IMG/VR virus record: IMGVR_UViG_3300044630_001055
Span: 16,687 to 80,686 of that record
Direction: 5' to 3' (one strand)
DNA from: a virus
Length of the DNA: 64,000 bases
A program made the position numbers and the translations under genes. Each line of letters begins with the position of its first letter. The stretch's first letter is position 1. Under the pieces are notes generated by a model that was not told the DNA's origin, did no database searches, and saw nothing but the letters and a program-made list of their open reading frames with translations. Positions 34,301-46,100 of the stretch are shown here, piece by piece.

Positions 34301-37300
34301 CCACTAAGGGTTTCGTTTCCAGTAATAGTAGAATTACCCACTAAAGTTTGAGTTCCAATAACATTTAAGTTTTGAACTCTAGTACTACCACTTACATCTA
34401 ATGCAAATGTTGTTGATGGGTTTTGATTTATACCTAAACTACCAGTAATTATTGTATGTGCGGTTGATATTACAGTATTTCTACCACCAATAATATCAAC
34501 TTTCTTTAAATTAGTATTATTTAATAAAGATGTTGGTTGGGTTGCTTGTGCAGTTAGTGTTGTAACTGAACTACCTCTTGTCAAATATACATTAAAAGTT
34601 CCGGCAGCACTAGTACAAGCCTGCACAAACACCCATATTTCAGGATTAGTTGCACTTGCAGTATCACCTACTATAAAACTATTTATAGTTGTATTATTTA
34701 ATCTACTATATGGATGTACAATTATATCAGTTCCCTGATTATATGCCCCCACTATAAAAGTCACTTCACCACCATATCCATTATTATCCCAACTACTTTC
34801 AATATAAGTTGATAATGTTTGTTGACCATAAGTTGTGTATGAATTATGTATTCTTATATAAGCAGCGGGGTCTCCGGGATTTCTAACTAATGTTAATTTT
34901 GTATTATAAACATTACCACCTCTAATGTACTCACCAGTTATACCTCTGATTATTGTTACATCATTTCGTAATCTAGTAGAACCACTAACATCTAATGTAA
35001 ATCCACCATTTACAGTTGAACCAACGGTTAAGTTACCACTAATGGTTTCGTTTCCAGTTACCGCAAGAGTTGTACCATTAAATGTTAAGTTTGCCTCAAC
35101 ACTTGCGTTTGGAGCAGTTCCGTTTAATGTAATTACACCATTATCAGTTGTACCTGTCAATGAAAGTAAACCAGAAGAACCAGAAGAACCAGATGTACCG
35201 CTTGTACCGCTTGTTCCAGATGAACCACTACTTCCAGAAGAACCACTACTACCGCTTGTTCCGGAAGTACCTCGTGTCCCAGATGTTCCGGATGTTCCAG
35301 AAGTACCGCTTGTTCCAGAAGTTCCAGAAGTACCGCTTGTTCCACTAGCACCAGTTGCTCCAGAAGAACCACTACTTCCAGAAGAACCACTACTTCCAGA
35401 TGAACCACTACTACCGCTTGTTCCAGAAGTACCTCGTGTCCCAGATGTTCCAGAAGTTCCAGATGTACCGCTTGTACCACCAGTACCAGCAGTTCCCATT
35501 GTACCACTTGAACCAGATGTTCCAGAAGTACCAGATGTTCCACTTGTGCCGGAAGTACCACTACTACCGCTTGTTCCAGAAGTACCACTTGTACCCCCAC
35601 TACCAGATGTTCCGGCTGCTGCTAACCAAGTTGTACCATTGTATCGATATATGTTTGTATCAGCTGTGTTATAATATATTTGTCCAGCTTTTGTTCCCGT
35701 TGGGTTTGATGGATATGCTGGAATTCTTAATGAACCACTAATATCTACCGAACCAGTGAATTCTTGTGTATCATTTGTTGCATCACCAAATTTGTTACTC
35801 CCACTTGCGTATATTAATGATGATGAAATATATTGTACTAATATTTGTTGTGCTCTGATTGTACCACCAACCGTTAAGTTGCCACTAAGGGTTTCATTTC
35901 CAGTTACCGTTAAAGTAGTACCATCGAATCTAAGATTAGCCTCCGCAGTTACGTTTGGAGATGCACCATTAAGAGTAATTACACCATTATCGGTTGTACC
36001 ACTTATAGATAATGCTCCAGAAGTACCAGATGTTCCGCTTGTACCGCTAGTACCAGATGTACCACTTGTACCCGAAGAACCTCCACTACCAGCAGTTCCG
36101 TTTGTTCCACTTGAACCCGATGAACCACTACTTCCGCTTGAACCACTACTACCAGATGTTCCGCTTGAACCAGATGTTCCAGATGAACCTCCACTTCCTG
36201 CAGTTCCGTTTGTTCCAGAAGAACCAGAAGAACCAGATGAACCAGATGTTCCGCTTGTTCCACTTGTTCCGCGTGTACCAGATGTACCACTTGTTCCAGA
36301 TGTTCCAGAAGAACCCCCACTACCAGCAGTTCCACTACCACCACCAGCTCCAGTTACACCACTACTACCACTCGTTCCAGATGTTCCAGATGTTCCACTT
36401 GAACCAGTAGTTCCAGAAGAACCACTACTACCTGATGAACCCGAAGTACCTACAGTTCCAGAAGAACCAGAAGTACCTGATGTACCCGAAGTACCAGCAG
36501 TTCCCGAAGAACCACTACTACCAGATGAACCACTACTACCAGATGAACCACCAGCTCCAGTTATACCACTTGTACCGGAAGTACCAGATGTTCCACTTGT
36601 ACCAGATGTTCCAGAAGTTGCGGATGTACCACTCGTTCCAGAAGAGCCAGTTGTACCAGATGAACCAGTTGTTCCACCACTACCAGATGTACCAGATGAA
36701 CCAGTAGTACCACTACTACCACTTGAACCAGAAGTTCCAGAAGTACCTCCACTACCAGATGTACCAGAAGAACCAGATGAACCAGATGAACCAGATGAAC
36801 CAGATGTACCACCACTACCAGCAGTTCCTCTTGTACCACTACTACCGCTTGTTCCAGAAGTACCAGAAGTACCAGAAGTTCCGCTTGTTCCAGAAGAACC
36901 CCCACTACCAGATGTACCACCACTACCAGACGAACCATCCGTACCAGATGAACCAGATGAACCAGATGAACCACCACTACCGCTTGTACCACCACTACCG
37001 CTTGTACCAGATGAACCACCACTACCGCTTGTTCCAGATGTTCCAGAAGTACCAGAAGTACCAGATGATGCAGCTGCAGTTCTTCTACCAACCACACCAG
37101 TAGTTGTATTAAGTACTAAGAATTCTTGCGTTGTATTATCGGTAGTTACATTGGTATTATCAAATCTAACACTACCAGAAACTGCTAAACTACCACTTAT
37201 ACCTAACGAACCTGTTATTTCTTGTTTATCGTTACTTGCATCACCAAATTTGTTTGAACCAGATGAAAAAATAATTGATGATGATATATAAGTTACTTTT

Positions 37301-38088
37301 AATTCAGTTGCGTTTATTGTACCACCAACACTTAAATTTCCAGTTATTGTTTCATTACCAGTGATGGTTTGATTTCCAATCACACTTGAATTACCCACTA
37401 AAGTTTGAGAACCAGTTATTCTTAGTGCACCAGATATAAAAGTTGAACCACTTATATCAAATTGAGTTGTTGGTGTTTTTCTTATACCAACATTTCCACC
37501 ACCATTTGCTAAAATTACATTAGATGTTGATGCCCTATTAAGATATAAATCTACATTTGTTGAATCTATTCTACCATTAGATGGTGTAATTGCAATTGTT
37601 CTACCATTAGTAGTTGCGGTTATTGAAATTGAAGTATCGGGTGCGTTTACATTAATACCACCACTAACTATGTTTAAATTTCCACCATTTATGTTTTCAC
37701 TACCACTAATATTTAATGAACCACTTATCGTTGTATTTGTATTTACAACTAATCCTAAATTTGGTGAAATTACTGCTTGTGCTGAACCTGATTTAATTCT
37801 ATCCAAATCACCAATTGAAGATGCATTGATATTCGTTAAACCACTACCATTTCCTGTAAATAATGATGCCGATACTGAACCACTAAATTGTGAATTTGCA
37901 TTTATTTGTAATGTTGCTCCGTTTGGAGTCCCAATTTGATAAGTTTGTACGGCCGAACCACTTAGTTTACCAACAACACTTACCGATTCTGAAGTAGCAG
38001 TTAAAATAGATGAACCACTTACAAAAAGTGATACACTATTTACACTATTTTGATTTAACCCATTGGGACTTTTACCGTTGAACTCCAT
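31360..38088 (-). CDS. giant tail fibre with collagen-like arrays and S74 autoproteolytic chaperone
   Basis: 2242 residues. Residues ~1-340 are strand-rich SGSLxxSG modules. Three Gly-x-Ser/Thr arrays occupy ~341-694, ~826-974 and ~1353-1456, separated by beta modules ([36 protein letters not shown]). From ~1500 five units of the form YDxxxTGYYxDPxxT occur, typical of the shaft before a chaperone. The C-terminus (2151-2242) is a Peptidase_S74 domain: SSIRYKENV gives Ser2151 and Lys2156, then [14 protein letters not shown] and an [17 protein letters not shown] coiled coil. S74 domains trimerise fibres and then cut themselves off. Probably a receptor-binding fibre. Confidence 0.9.
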   Translation of the reverse strand: MEFNGKSPNGLNQNSVNSVSLFVSGSSILTATSESVSVVGKLSGSAVQTYQIGTPNGATLQINANSQFSGSVSASLFTGNGSGLTNINASSIGDLDRIKSGSAQAVISPNLGLVVNTNTTISGSLNISGSENINGGNLNIVSGGINVNAPDTSISITATTNGRTIAITPSNGRIDSTNVDLYLNRASTSNVILANGGGNVGIRKTPTTQFDISGSTFISGALRITGSQTLVGNSSVIGNQTITGNETITGNLSVGGTINATELKVTYISSSIIFSSGSNKFGDASNDKQEITGSLGISGSLAVSGSVRFDNTNVTTDNTTQEFLVLNTTTGVVGRRTAAASSGTSGTSGTSGTSGSGGSSGTSGSGGTSGSGGSSGSSGSSGTDGSSGSGGTSGSGGSSGTSGTSGTSGTSGTSGSSGTRGTAGSGGTSGSSGSSGSSGSSGTSGSGGTSGTSGSSGSSGTTGSSGTSGSGGTTGSSGTTGSSGTSGTSATSGTSGTSGTSGTSGTSGITGAGGSSGSSGSSGSSGSSGTAGTSGTSGTSGSSGTVGTSGSSGSSGSSGTTGSSGTSGTSGTSGSSGVTGAGGGSGTAGSGGSSGTSGTSGTSGTRGTSGTSGTSGSSGSSGSSGTNGTAGSGGSSGTSGSSGTSGSSGSSGSSGSSGSSGTNGTAGSGGSSGTSGTSGTSGTSGTSGTSGALSISGTTDNGVITLNGASPNVTAEANLRFDGTTLTVTGNETLSGNLTVGGTIRAQQILVQYISSSLIYASGSNKFGDATNDTQEFTGSVDISGSLRIPAYPSNPTGTKAGQIYYNTADTNIYRYNGTTWLAAAGTSGSGGTSGTSGTSGSSGTSGTSGTSGTSGTSGSSGTMGTAGTGGTSGTSGTSGTSGTRGTSGTSGSSGSSGSSGSSGSSGSSGATGASGTSGTSGTSGTSGTSGTSGTSGTRGTSGTSGSSGSSGSSGSSGTSGTSGTSGSSGSSGLLSLTGTTDNGVITLNGTAPNASVEANLTFNGTTLAVTGNETISGNLTVGSTVNGGFTLDVSGSTRLRNDVTIIRGITGEYIRGGNVYNTKLTLVRNPGDPAAYIRIHNSYTTYGQQTLSTYIESSWDNNGYGGEVTFIVGAYNQGTDIIVHPYSRLNNTTINSFIVGDTASATNPEIWVFVQACTSAAGTFNVYLTRGSSVTTLTAQATQPTSLLNNTNLKKVDIIGGRNTVISTAHTIITGSLGINQNPSTTFALDVSGSTRVQNLNVIGTQTLVGNSTITGNETLSGNLTVGGTIRAQQILVQFISSSLIYSSGSNKFGDATNDTQEFTGSVDISGSLRIPAFATNPVGTKAGQIYYNTSDTNIYRYNGSAWLAAAGTSGSGGTSGSSGTSGSSGTSGTSGTSGTSGTSGTRGTSGSSGASGASGSSGSSGSSGTSGASGASGSSGASGSSGSSGTSGAGTSGTSGTSGAGTSGTSGVLALTGTTDNGVITLNGTAPNATVESNLTFDGTTLTIAGNINTGPGATEVHLMNQNIQTTDSPTFATLNLTNAGNAINFSNANEVILEHTSNSTPVAFDMRKGGTSFSDDGTYGTLHLTRTNHNNSATSVGSNLHFQLKDSGGTIREYAGIGGRKTEAGAAGGALHFYRYNRAELGYWNATGLYATAFYDSANTAYYVDPATFTELFGGIRNSGAHATSQIINRLPAANNGNGTGIVQLQMWCSEPNVSWEGAGFGYNVTNDGGSPSGFGRLNTSFGQGYMRFASSGDIYFYNTNTSGTRVTNMELYPNNTVLFNNYATGGNSLRAPIFYDSNDTGYYTDPRSTSVLWDLTITGASNKYLYINPGNGYEAMVRYNGGSGSGWYVGKRVTSQLVGTESFHFYSEAAGQTVGGIDTSGNMFARDSMRAPIFYDRDNTGYYADPLSTSIFNQLRFGTSTNTGRFDGESTWGVRFRTNDGYIWFGPANSGHAHMYTDRPNFYFNVPLTVNDGSYINTGDIRSAIFYDRSDTGFYFDGNGTTRWQGTDDYSKMRIGLTAKGNFRRNDYTGDSNYWVGTMGWGTTDFISAFGWGSGFIDTWGGIPNSPGDTSHYVGVQAHHYVAGYNNGYGIQIVGGPIQGLWHTSYWNTKRAWYKIAMYGLNESSGVFWSTIIYDSNNSGYYCDPDGTTNLNVLNCISLTETSSIRYKENVVSLNKSLDKVLLLRGVTYNRKGSDDTEIGVIAEEVADIVPEIINFTKSGEADSVSYGRITALLIEAIKEQQQQINELKALLGK
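33720..34030 (-). repeat. Gly-Thr-Ser collagen-like array 3 of the S74 fibre
   Basis: About 100 residues of GTSG/GSSG/GASG units (~residues 1353-1456) with nine-base periodicity at DNA level. Confidence 0.9.
35165..35610 (-). repeat. Gly-Thr-Ser collagen-like array 2 of the S74 fibre
   Basis: About 148 residues of GTSG/GSSG units (~826-974), with occasional GTRG, GTMG and GATG variants. Confidence 0.9.
36005..37065 (-). repeat. Gly-Thr-Ser collagen-like array 1 of the S74 fibre
   Basis: About 353 residues of Gly-x-y triplets where x/y are almost only Ser, Thr, Gly or Ala; no prolines are seen. Rare variants are GTRG, GITG, GVTG and GTNG. Confidence 0.9.
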
Positions 38089-38107
38089 TCAATTATGTTT
38101 TTTTATT

Positions 38108-38440
38108 TTATGTCAATTCTAATATTGAAACAATCACATCTGCTGAATTAGCTAATGAGGATGTTACCGAAAGTAAATCATTTGCTTCCATTACCACTTT
38201 TTGTTCTCCACCAACTAATACCGTTGAACCACCCTGTACAATTAAAGCATCTTTTACTAAAAATACTGCTTTATTTGCCGAAGTATCTCTCAACATTACA
38301 CTAACCGATATGTTTTGTGAAGCTACATTAGCCACATTTACACCAATTACCGTTGTTGTAGTTGCAGATGGTACAGTGTACACCCCAACTCCCGTTGAAC
38401 CAATTGAACCAGTTATACTATTTTTAAATATATTTGCCAT
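38108..38440 (-). CDS. small strand-rich virion protein
   Basis: 110 residues: VYTVPSATTTTVIGVNVANVASQNISVSVMLRD, then AVFLVKDALIVQGGSTVLVGGEQKVVMEANDLLSV and DVIVSILEL. This alternating beta pattern, with a P-x-x-T-T-x-x-x-x-x-x-VANV opening, is common in small phage proteins that attach to fibres or capsid. The opening resembles IYATPAGVSSIVLSCQITN in the 290-residue protein upstream, so the two may share a fold. It is co-transcribed with the S74 fibre (19 bases apart). Confidence 0.6.
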   Translation of the reverse strand: MANIFKNSITGSIGSTGVGVYTVPSATTTTVIGVNVANVASQNISVSVMLRDTSANKAVFLVKDALIVQGGSTVLVGGEQKVVMEANDLLSVTSSLANSADVIVSILELT

Positions 38441-38446
38441 CTTTTT

Positions 38447-38776
38447 TTATCCTAATGCAATAGCAAAAGCTAATGCGGTATCTAATACGTTTACACCATC
38501 TACTTGAAATTGTCCTCCATCAATTACATTTATACTACCTTGAACTTGCTCCGAACCACTTATAAACACAGAACCAGTAATTCTTTGTCTATCCGTTGAT
38601 AATGTACCAACAGTTATTGTTCTTGTAACTGTTAAGTTTTCAAAAGTAGCAGTATTTACTTCAATTTGACCTTTAAATGAACCAGTAAAAGACCCAGTGA
38701 ATGAACCACTTAAATTTGCATAGGCATTTGCCGATTGAATTATCGAACCCGAAAATATGGGACTTTGTATTTTCAT
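38447..38776 (-). CDS. small fibre-module protein
   Basis: 109 residues built of the same SGSFTGSFxGxIxV and ITGSVFISGSxxVxGSI strands used in the giant fibres. It looks like a single fibre module expressed on its own, for instance a short fibre or adaptor. Residues ~95-109 (VLDTALAFAIALG) are hydrophobic. A TATTTATA motif 24 bases upstream makes it the probable first gene of the unit that includes the S74 fibre. Confidence 0.6.
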   Translation of the reverse strand: MKIQSPIFSGSIIQSANAYANLSGSFTGSFTGSFKGQIEVNTATFENLTVTRTITVGTLSTDRQRITGSVFISGSEQVQGSINVIDGGQFQVDGVNVLDTALAFAIALG

Positions 38777-38799
38777 TTAATAGTTTGTAATGTTATAGA

Positions 38800-38807
38800 T
38801 ATAAATA
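38800..38807 (-). promoter_or_regulatory. TATTTATA phage motif heading the S74 fibre unit
   Basis: The coding strand reads CTTATATTTATATCTATA, 24 bases before the 109-residue gene's ATG. Confidence 0.5.
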
Positions 38808-38822
38808 TAAGTTATCTATCTT

Positions 38823-39266
38823 TTATGGTTTCTCCGGCCAAACTATACTGAAAGGGTCTGATTGATTTGTAATATCTCTCAAATCTTGTCTATATGATTG
38901 GTAGGAAGTTTTAATACTTTCAGAAACATCCGATAATTGTGTCCAATCACACTCTGATAATAACTGATTTCTTAATTCTCTAATTTCACTCCATTTTATT
39001 GCTAATCTTAATTCTTTTTCAGAATTAGAAGCATCTATTTGTACCCAATTTTGATAATATATACCATCCGTTAAAGTTGGAGTACCTTCGGATATGTTTT
39101 TAGTATAATCGTTTGGTTTTTGGGTTTGAGTTACTTCAAATACACCAAAATCACTTAATATTTCAGTTGGTATGTTTAACGGAAATGTATAAGTTTTATT
39201 ATCCACTCTAAATTGTTTTAAAGAGTATGGGTATGTTATTTCATTATCTATTATTCTTAAATACAT
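38823..39266 (-). CDS. probable tail-fibre assembly chaperone
   Basis: 147 residues from the ATG at 39266, which follows the upstream gene's stop by one base; an ATG at 39296 inside that gene is less likely. The C-terminal half reads IKWSEIRELRNQLLSECDWTQ, LSDVSESIKTSYQSYRQDLRDI and PFSIVWPEKP. This is the pattern of phage tail-fibre assembly proteins (R-x-x-LL-x-x-x-DWTQ, W/Y-x-x-YRQ-x-LRD, WP-x-x-P). Such proteins help fold or attach distal fibres. It lies among fibre genes, as expected. Confidence 0.8.
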   Translation of the reverse strand: MYLRIIDNEITYPYSLKQFRVDNKTYTFPLNIPTEILSDFGVFEVTQTQKPNDYTKNISEGTPTLTDGIYYQNWVQIDASNSEKELRLAIKWSEIRELRNQLLSECDWTQLSDVSESIKTSYQSYRQDLRDITNQSDPFSIVWPEKP

Positions 39267-39267
39267 A

Positions 39268-40170
39268 TTATTTGAAAGTTGATGGTATTGATGCAAAGTT
39301 AGTTAATCCAGTACAATTTCTAAATGCACCAGTTCCAAAAGGTGTTGGCGTTCTTAACCAAATTGTAGGAGCAGTTCCACTAATACTATTTGTTGTAGAT
39401 GTCATATAATACACATTTTGAAAAGTTGAAACCGCTGTATTAAAGGTAAATTGAATTACACCAGATGTTATTGCTGCACATTGTCTAAATGTTTGTGAAA
39501 AGTTTACTACATCAGGACATAAATCAAATAAAGTCAAAGGTACGGTTGTTAATGATACACATCCGTAAAATGTAGATGTAAAATCAGTTGCTAAAGGTAC
39601 ATTATTAAACAATCCAGAAGGAACTGAAGTTATTTGGGTAAATGAAAATGCACTACTAAATATTTGTGCATTAGGTGAAAAATTAAACATATCAGATGGA
39701 ATTGATGTTAATCCAGTTCTTGACATAAATCCCGTCCAATCAATCATTTCATCTAAACCATCATATCCACCAACTGCAGATAAAGATGCGGAGGATGGAA
39801 TTGATGTTAAAAGATTACATCCTTGAAAGTTTAATCTTCTTAATCCATTTATACCAAATTGTACAATGGAAGTGTATAAACCACGATTAGATACACTATT
39901 ATTCACAGTAAATGCGGGCATAAACCCACTTATACTTATTGTATATGAACCTATGGATACATAATTATGTGTTAATGCTATATCCGATGATGATGTTATT
40001 ACATCACTACTACCATCTCCCCAATCGACAACAAAATTTGGAGTCAATCCCTCATAATCAAAAATAGGTAATCTAAATGCTCTGTTGGCAGTTGTAGTTG
40101 TTATTGTAACCTTAAATGGAAACAATTCACTACCTTCACCCGATGATGTTAATCTTCTAAATATTCCCAT
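39268..40170 (-). CDS. PKD-like plus BspA-type leucine-rich repeat protein
   Basis: 300 residues. Residues ~25-90 contain FVVDWGDGSSDVI and THNYVSIGSYTISISG, the PKD-domain signature (WGDG and Y-x-x-x-G-x-Y-x-V). The remainder is a run of repeats such as RLNFQGCNLLTSIPSS, GLTSIPSDMFNFSPNAQIFSSAF, LATDFTSTFYGCVSLTTVPLTLF. These match BspA/DUF285-type leucine-rich repeats, common on Bacteroidota cell surfaces. It lies directly after the 3322-residue fibre gene (5 bases) and before a fibre chaperone, so it is probably a tip or adhesin protein. It may have been acquired from a host-surface protein; that is inference. Confidence 0.7.
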   Translation of the reverse strand: MGIFRRLTSSGEGSELFPFKVTITTTTANRAFRLPIFDYEGLTPNFVVDWGDGSSDVITSSSDIALTHNYVSIGSYTISISGFMPAFTVNNSVSNRGLYTSIVQFGINGLRRLNFQGCNLLTSIPSSASLSAVGGYDGLDEMIDWTGFMSRTGLTSIPSDMFNFSPNAQIFSSAFSFTQITSVPSGLFNNVPLATDFTSTFYGCVSLTTVPLTLFDLCPDVVNFSQTFRQCAAITSGVIQFTFNTAVSTFQNVYYMTSTTNSISGTAPTIWLRTPTPFGTGAFRNCTGLTNFASIPSTFK

Positions 40171-40175
40171 AACTT

Positions 40176-43100
40176 TTAATTCATGTTTAATCCGGTCACA
40201 AATCCATAATAAGATGAGCCCCCATCAAATGTGTAAAATACTAATATATCCTCACCAGATGAAGTTAAAATTGGAGGTGTACCACCTACCCAATTTACAC
40301 CACTCCAAGCTAATGAATGTGCTCCTGCGTTTACTGCTAATAATGTAAATCCAAATGCTTTTCCAGCAGGTGCATTTGAGAATGATATTGAACCATTTCC
40401 AGTAAAAGTTCTCTTAAAGTTGTTAGCAGTTGATAAATCAATTGATGCACCACTACCACTTCCTAAATCAGAGAAAGTTTCTCTGAAAGTTGTTGATGTT
40501 GTAAATCCAGTTGTAGATAAACTAGTTGATAGATTTACACCATTTGTTGCAATTATGTTTAAAGATGTGGGTGAAGTCAAATTAGGAGTTCCACCGGTAT
40601 AAATGTTAAATGCTGATGCGGATACGGGTCCAGTTGCTTGAATTGTACCAGTTACAGTTAATGTACTACCATCAAAAGTTAAATTACTTTCAACCCGTCC
40701 ATTTGGTGCAGTACCATCTAATGTGATAACACCATTATCAGTAGTTCCTGTCAATGCTAAGAAACCACTTAAACCAGACGAACCAGATGTTCCAGCTCCA
40801 GATGTACCCGATGTTCCAGAAGTTCCAGATGAACCAAAATTTGTTCCATCTAATCCAGATGAACCAGAAGTTCCAGATGTACCATTTGTACCTTCACCAG
40901 ATGTTCCAGACGTTCCAGACGTTCCTGATGTACCACTACTACCAAATAAAGTTCCATCTAAACCAGATGTACCAGACGTTCCCGATGTACCATCTGTTCC
41001 AGTTGAACCAGATGTACCAGACGTTCCTGATGTACCACTTGTACCAGACGAACCAAAGAATGTTCCATCTAAACCAGAAGTCCCAGAAGTTCCAGAAGTT
41101 CCAGATGTGCCATCTGTCCCAGATGTACCCGAAGTACCACTTGTTCCAGATGTTCCAGACGAACCAAAATATGTACCATCTAAACCAGATGTGCCAGAAG
41201 TTCCAGATGTGCCAGAAGTTCCATCAGTAGCATCAATTCCAGATGTTCCAGATGTACCACTTGTTCCAGAAGTTCCAAAGAAAGTTCCGTCTTGTCCACT
41301 TGTACCAGATGTACCCGATGTACCAGAAGTTCCATTGGTAGCATCTAAACCAGATGTTCCAGATGTACCAGATGTACCATTTGTTCCAAAAAAAGTTCCA
41401 TCTTGTCCACTTGTACCAGATGTACCACTCGTTCCGCTTGTACCATCGGTCCCAACACCAGATGAACCAGAAGTTCCGCTTGTACCAGATGAACCAAAGA
41501 ATGTACCATCTACACCACTTGTACCAGATGTACCACTTTCGCCACTTGTACCAGATGAACCGCTTTCTCCACTTGTACCAGATGAACCGCTTTCTCCACT
41601 TGTACCAGATGAGCCAAAGAATGTTCCATTTAAACCAGAAGTACCGCTTGTACCAGATATACCATCAGTACCACTAACACCAGATGAACCAGAAGTACCG
41701 CTTTCTCCACTTGTACCAGATGAACCAAAGAATGTTCCATCTAAACCAGAAGTACCGCTTGTACCCGATGTACCAGAAGTTCCATCAGTCCCAGAAATAC
41801 CGTTTGTACCACTTTCTCCACTTGTCCCACTTGTTCCAGATGAGCCAAACAATGTTCCATCTAAACCAGAAGTACCAGAAGTCCCAGAAGTTCCAGATGT
41901 ACCATCGGTCCCAGATGTACCAGAAGTTCCATCAGTACCAGAAGTTCCATCAGTACCGCTAGTACCAGATGTACCACTTTCACCACTTGTTCCGCTTGTT
42001 CCAGATGTACCACTTGTGCCTGAAGTACCAGATGTACCACTTGTGCCTGAAGTACCAGATGAACCAAATAAAGTTCCATCTAATCCACTTGTTCCAGATG
42101 TACCAGATGTTCCATCGGTACCCGAAGTACCAGAAGTTCCATCAATACCGCTTGTACCAGATGTACCTGATATACCTGAAGTACCGCTTGTACCCGAAGT
42201 ACCAGATGTTCCATCAGTTCCAGAAGTTCCGCTTGTTCCAGAACTACCATCACTACCACTTGTACCAGATGTTCCGCTTGTACCAGATGAACCTTCAGCC
42301 GATGTACCACTACTACCACTTGTACCAGATGTTCCATCACTACCACTTGTACCATTTGTACCACTTGTCCCACTTGTACCATCACTTCCAGAAGTTCCGC
42401 TTGTTCCGCTTGTTCCAGAAGTACCACTTGTACCTGATGTACCATCAGTTCCGCTTGTACCCGATGTACCATCAGTTCCGCTTGTACCCGATGTACCATC
42501 GATTCCCGAAGTTCCAGAAGTTCCGCTTGTACCAGATGAACCGCTTGTACCAGATGTACCATCAGTTCCGCTTGTACCAGATGTACCATCCGTACCGCTT
42601 GTACCAGATGTACCGCTTGTACCAGATGTACCATCAGTCCCAACACCAGAAGTTCCAGATGAACCGGAAGTACCATCAGTTCCAGAAGTTCCACTTGTCC
42701 CATCTGTTCCAGAAGTACCGCTTGTACCAGATGTACCATCCGAACCAGTTGTACCACTACTTCCGCTTGTACCAGATGTACCATCAGTTCCGCTTGTACC
42801 AGAAGTACCGCTTGTACCAGATGTACCGCTTGTACCAGATGTACCATCCGAACCAGTTGTACCACTACTACCAGAAGTACCGCTTGTTCCATCGGTTCCT
42901 GAAGTACCAGAAGTACCGCTTGTACCGCTTGTACCAGATGTACCGCTTGTACCAGATGTACCGCTTGTACCAGAAGTACCGCTTGTACCAGAAGTACCAT
43001 TTAACCCAGAAGTTCCCGATGTACCACTTGTTCCGCTTGTTCCACTTATACCACTTGTTCCAGAAGTACCAGAAGTTCCAGAAGTACCATTTGTACCAGA

Positions 43101-46100
43101 AGTACCAGAAGTACCAGAAGTACCAGATAAACCACCGGAACCAGATGTGCCCGATGTACCAGATGTGCCAGAAGTTCCATCAGAACCATCAGCTCCATCA
43201 CTACCAGATGTTCCACTTGTACCAGAAGTACCCCCACTACCTGCACTACCATCTATTCCATCCGAACCTTTTGCTCCAGATGTTCCGCTTGTTCCTGATG
43301 AACCAGACGTACCAGATGTTCCCGATGTACCATTTAATCCGTTTACACCAGAAGTACCCGAAGTACCAGAAGAACCAGATGTTCCACCACTACCAGCAGT
43401 ACCAGCAGTTCCATTTGTACCACTTGTACCGCTTGTTCCACTTGTACCACGTGTGCCACTACTTCCACTTGTTCCAGATGTTGCGGATGTACCTGATGTT
43501 CCACTAGTACCAGATGTTCCGCTTGTACCAGCAGTTCCAGATGTTCCAGATGTTCCCCCACTTCCAGATGTACCAGAAGTTCCAGAAGTTCCAGATGTTC
43601 CAGATGTTCCATCCGAACCAGTTGTACCACTACTACCGCTTGTTCCAGAAGTACCGTCCGAACCAGTTGTACCACTACTACCGCTTGTTCCAGAAGTTCC
43701 AGAAGTTCCGCTTGTACCAGATGAACCACTTGAACCGCTACTACCAGATGAACCTGATGAACCACTTGTTCCAGATGTTCCAGATGTTCCAGATGTTCCC
43801 GAAGTACCATCAATTCCACTTGTTCCCGAAGTACCGCTTGTACCAGATGTTCCGCTTGTTCCAGAAGTACCATCCGTACCATTTGTACCAGAAGTACCAG
43901 AAGTACCAGAAGTACCAGAAGTACCGGCTGCCTGCTGAACATCTCTTGTTTCTAATTTTTTAGTAGTAGGGTCCCAAGTTACAACCAATTGAGAGGCTGA
44001 TGATGTATAAAATTGTTGTATATATACACTACCAGTAATATCTAAACTACCAGTTATTACCAAACTACCACTAAATCTTTGATTACCTGAATTTAGTAAG
44101 AATGATGATGTATCTATACTTTGTGCATTTAATGCAAATTGTGCAATACTTGCAAATGATGAACTAAATACTGTCATCGATGCAGTTTGTGCATTTGTAA
44201 TAAATCCTTCCGCAGATAATACCCCACCTAATACATGAGATGCGGTTAGTGCGTAAGATGCGGAAACTGCTAATGAAGCAGTACCAACCAACATTGATGC
44301 GGTTTGTGCATTTTGTACAAAGTTAGCAGTATCAACATTTGATGCGTTTTGTGCAAATAATGCGTAAGAAGCAGTTCTAGCAAACGATGCACTTAATACT
44401 GTCATCGATGCGGTTTGTGAATTTAACACAAATTCACCAGCATTTACCGATGCTGATATTAATGCTTCTAAAGATGCCGTATTTAATCCTATTACACTGC
44501 CAGCTATGGTTGCAAAATTAGCGTTTACCGCATGTGATGAGGAAAGTACCGTTCCAATTACTCTATCCGCCTGAATTGTACCATTTATTAACGAACCACC
44601 ACTACCAATTACGATATGTCCACTTGTCAATCCACTAAATGTTACTTGAACAGTGTTATTATCGATTGCTAAAATAGATGCAGGAAGAATCATTTCATCT
44701 TGCGAACCAGTTCCATACACCTGTACCATTGGGTATCTAATATCCAAATTATGTACAATCGTTACCGAACTTGCGTTACTAAATGGTACAGTCTCCGTTA
44801 ATGAAGTTTCGGGTTGAGGAATATAGTATCCCCTATTCTCATCATATCTTAAAGTATTGTATTCCGCAGATGCTTCGATACCAGCTCCATTAAATGTATA
44901 TGTACCATTAAATGAACCACTAAAGAATGGAGAATATGCAAAACTTGCGGTTAATTCAGGCGTTGTTATAAAATCAGAATAAGTTCTACCATAGATACTT
45001 GCCGATGTATTAACAACAAAACCATTATCAGGTGAAATCGATGCCGTAAATGAGCCCGATTTCATTATAAATGTTTCAAATGATAGATTTGCAATGTTGA
45101 TATTATTCAAACCACTACCATCTCCAACAAATCTACTACCACTTTGAACAATAATTGAACCACTTTGAACAATAATTGAACCAGTTACATGCAACGAACC
45201 ACTTTCAATTGAAGTATCGGTATTTATTTCCAATCCTCTGTTTGGAGATATGACAGCTTCAACAGAACCCGATTGAATTCTATCTAATTGAAGGTCTTGT
45301 AATGATTCAGCAGGAATGTTAAATAACCCACCACCATCTCCAGCAAAAAATGATGCAGTTACCGTTACGTTTACATTTAATTTTTGTGGGTCTAATATAG
45401 CTAAAGCAGAGCCGGAAACTAGTCTATCCAATTCTAGATTTGTCAATGCTTCAGCTGGAATGTTAAATAGTCCACCACCATCTCCTCTATAAAATGATGC
45501 CGATATCGAACCACTTAATAATGTACTACCACTAACAACTAAACTAGAACTAAAGTTTGCATTTCTTTGAATTGTTAAAGGTACATTTGATATCAGTCCA
45601 TTATTTGGTGATATTGATGCGGTTGCACTACCACTAGCAATACGAGGTGCATCTCCGGAAATTTCAGCAATTACACCGGTCAATTGAGAACCATCTCCAA
45701 AATAAGTTGTTGCTCTTACTGAACCACTTACTACAACACTTCCACTAAATGTAGAACCACTTGCTACTGAAGTTACTAAAAATCCAGTATTAGGTGAAAC
45801 CGAAGCAGTTACCGAACCACTTTGAATTCTTGGTGATGCCGCTGCTACTACATTTTGTAATTGAGAACCATCTCCAATAAATGTAAATGCAGCTACCGAA
45901 CCACTTACAACAGTACTTCCACTAAGAATTATACCATAACCACTAACTTCCGAACCACTATAATCATTTGATATTACTTTGAATCCATATGCAGGGTCTA
46001 CTGAAGCAGTTACCGAACCTGATGCTATTAATGTTGCTACCAATGCATCAGGTGTTAAAGCTGAACGAGGGATATCAAATAAACCAGCACCACTACCACT

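Noticed and set aside
39267-39296. Upstream ATG for the fibre chaperone inside the preceding gene
   Set aside because: The ATG at 39266 directly follows the preceding stop and gives the family-like N-terminus; the extra ten residues look unrelated.
33720-43925. Dense short repeats that could be mistaken for CRISPR arrays or satellite DNA
   Set aside because: The repeats keep the reading frame of fibre genes, have no spacer structure, and encode Gly-x-y triplets.
40723-43938. Very long open frame on the plus strand encoding a Pro-Val-Pro-Asp-rich protein, with others at 35756-37291, 34925-35674 and 33602-34093
   Set aside because: They lie exactly opposite the Gly-Thr-Ser arrays and are the antisense reading of nine-base repeats; no promoter or other support.
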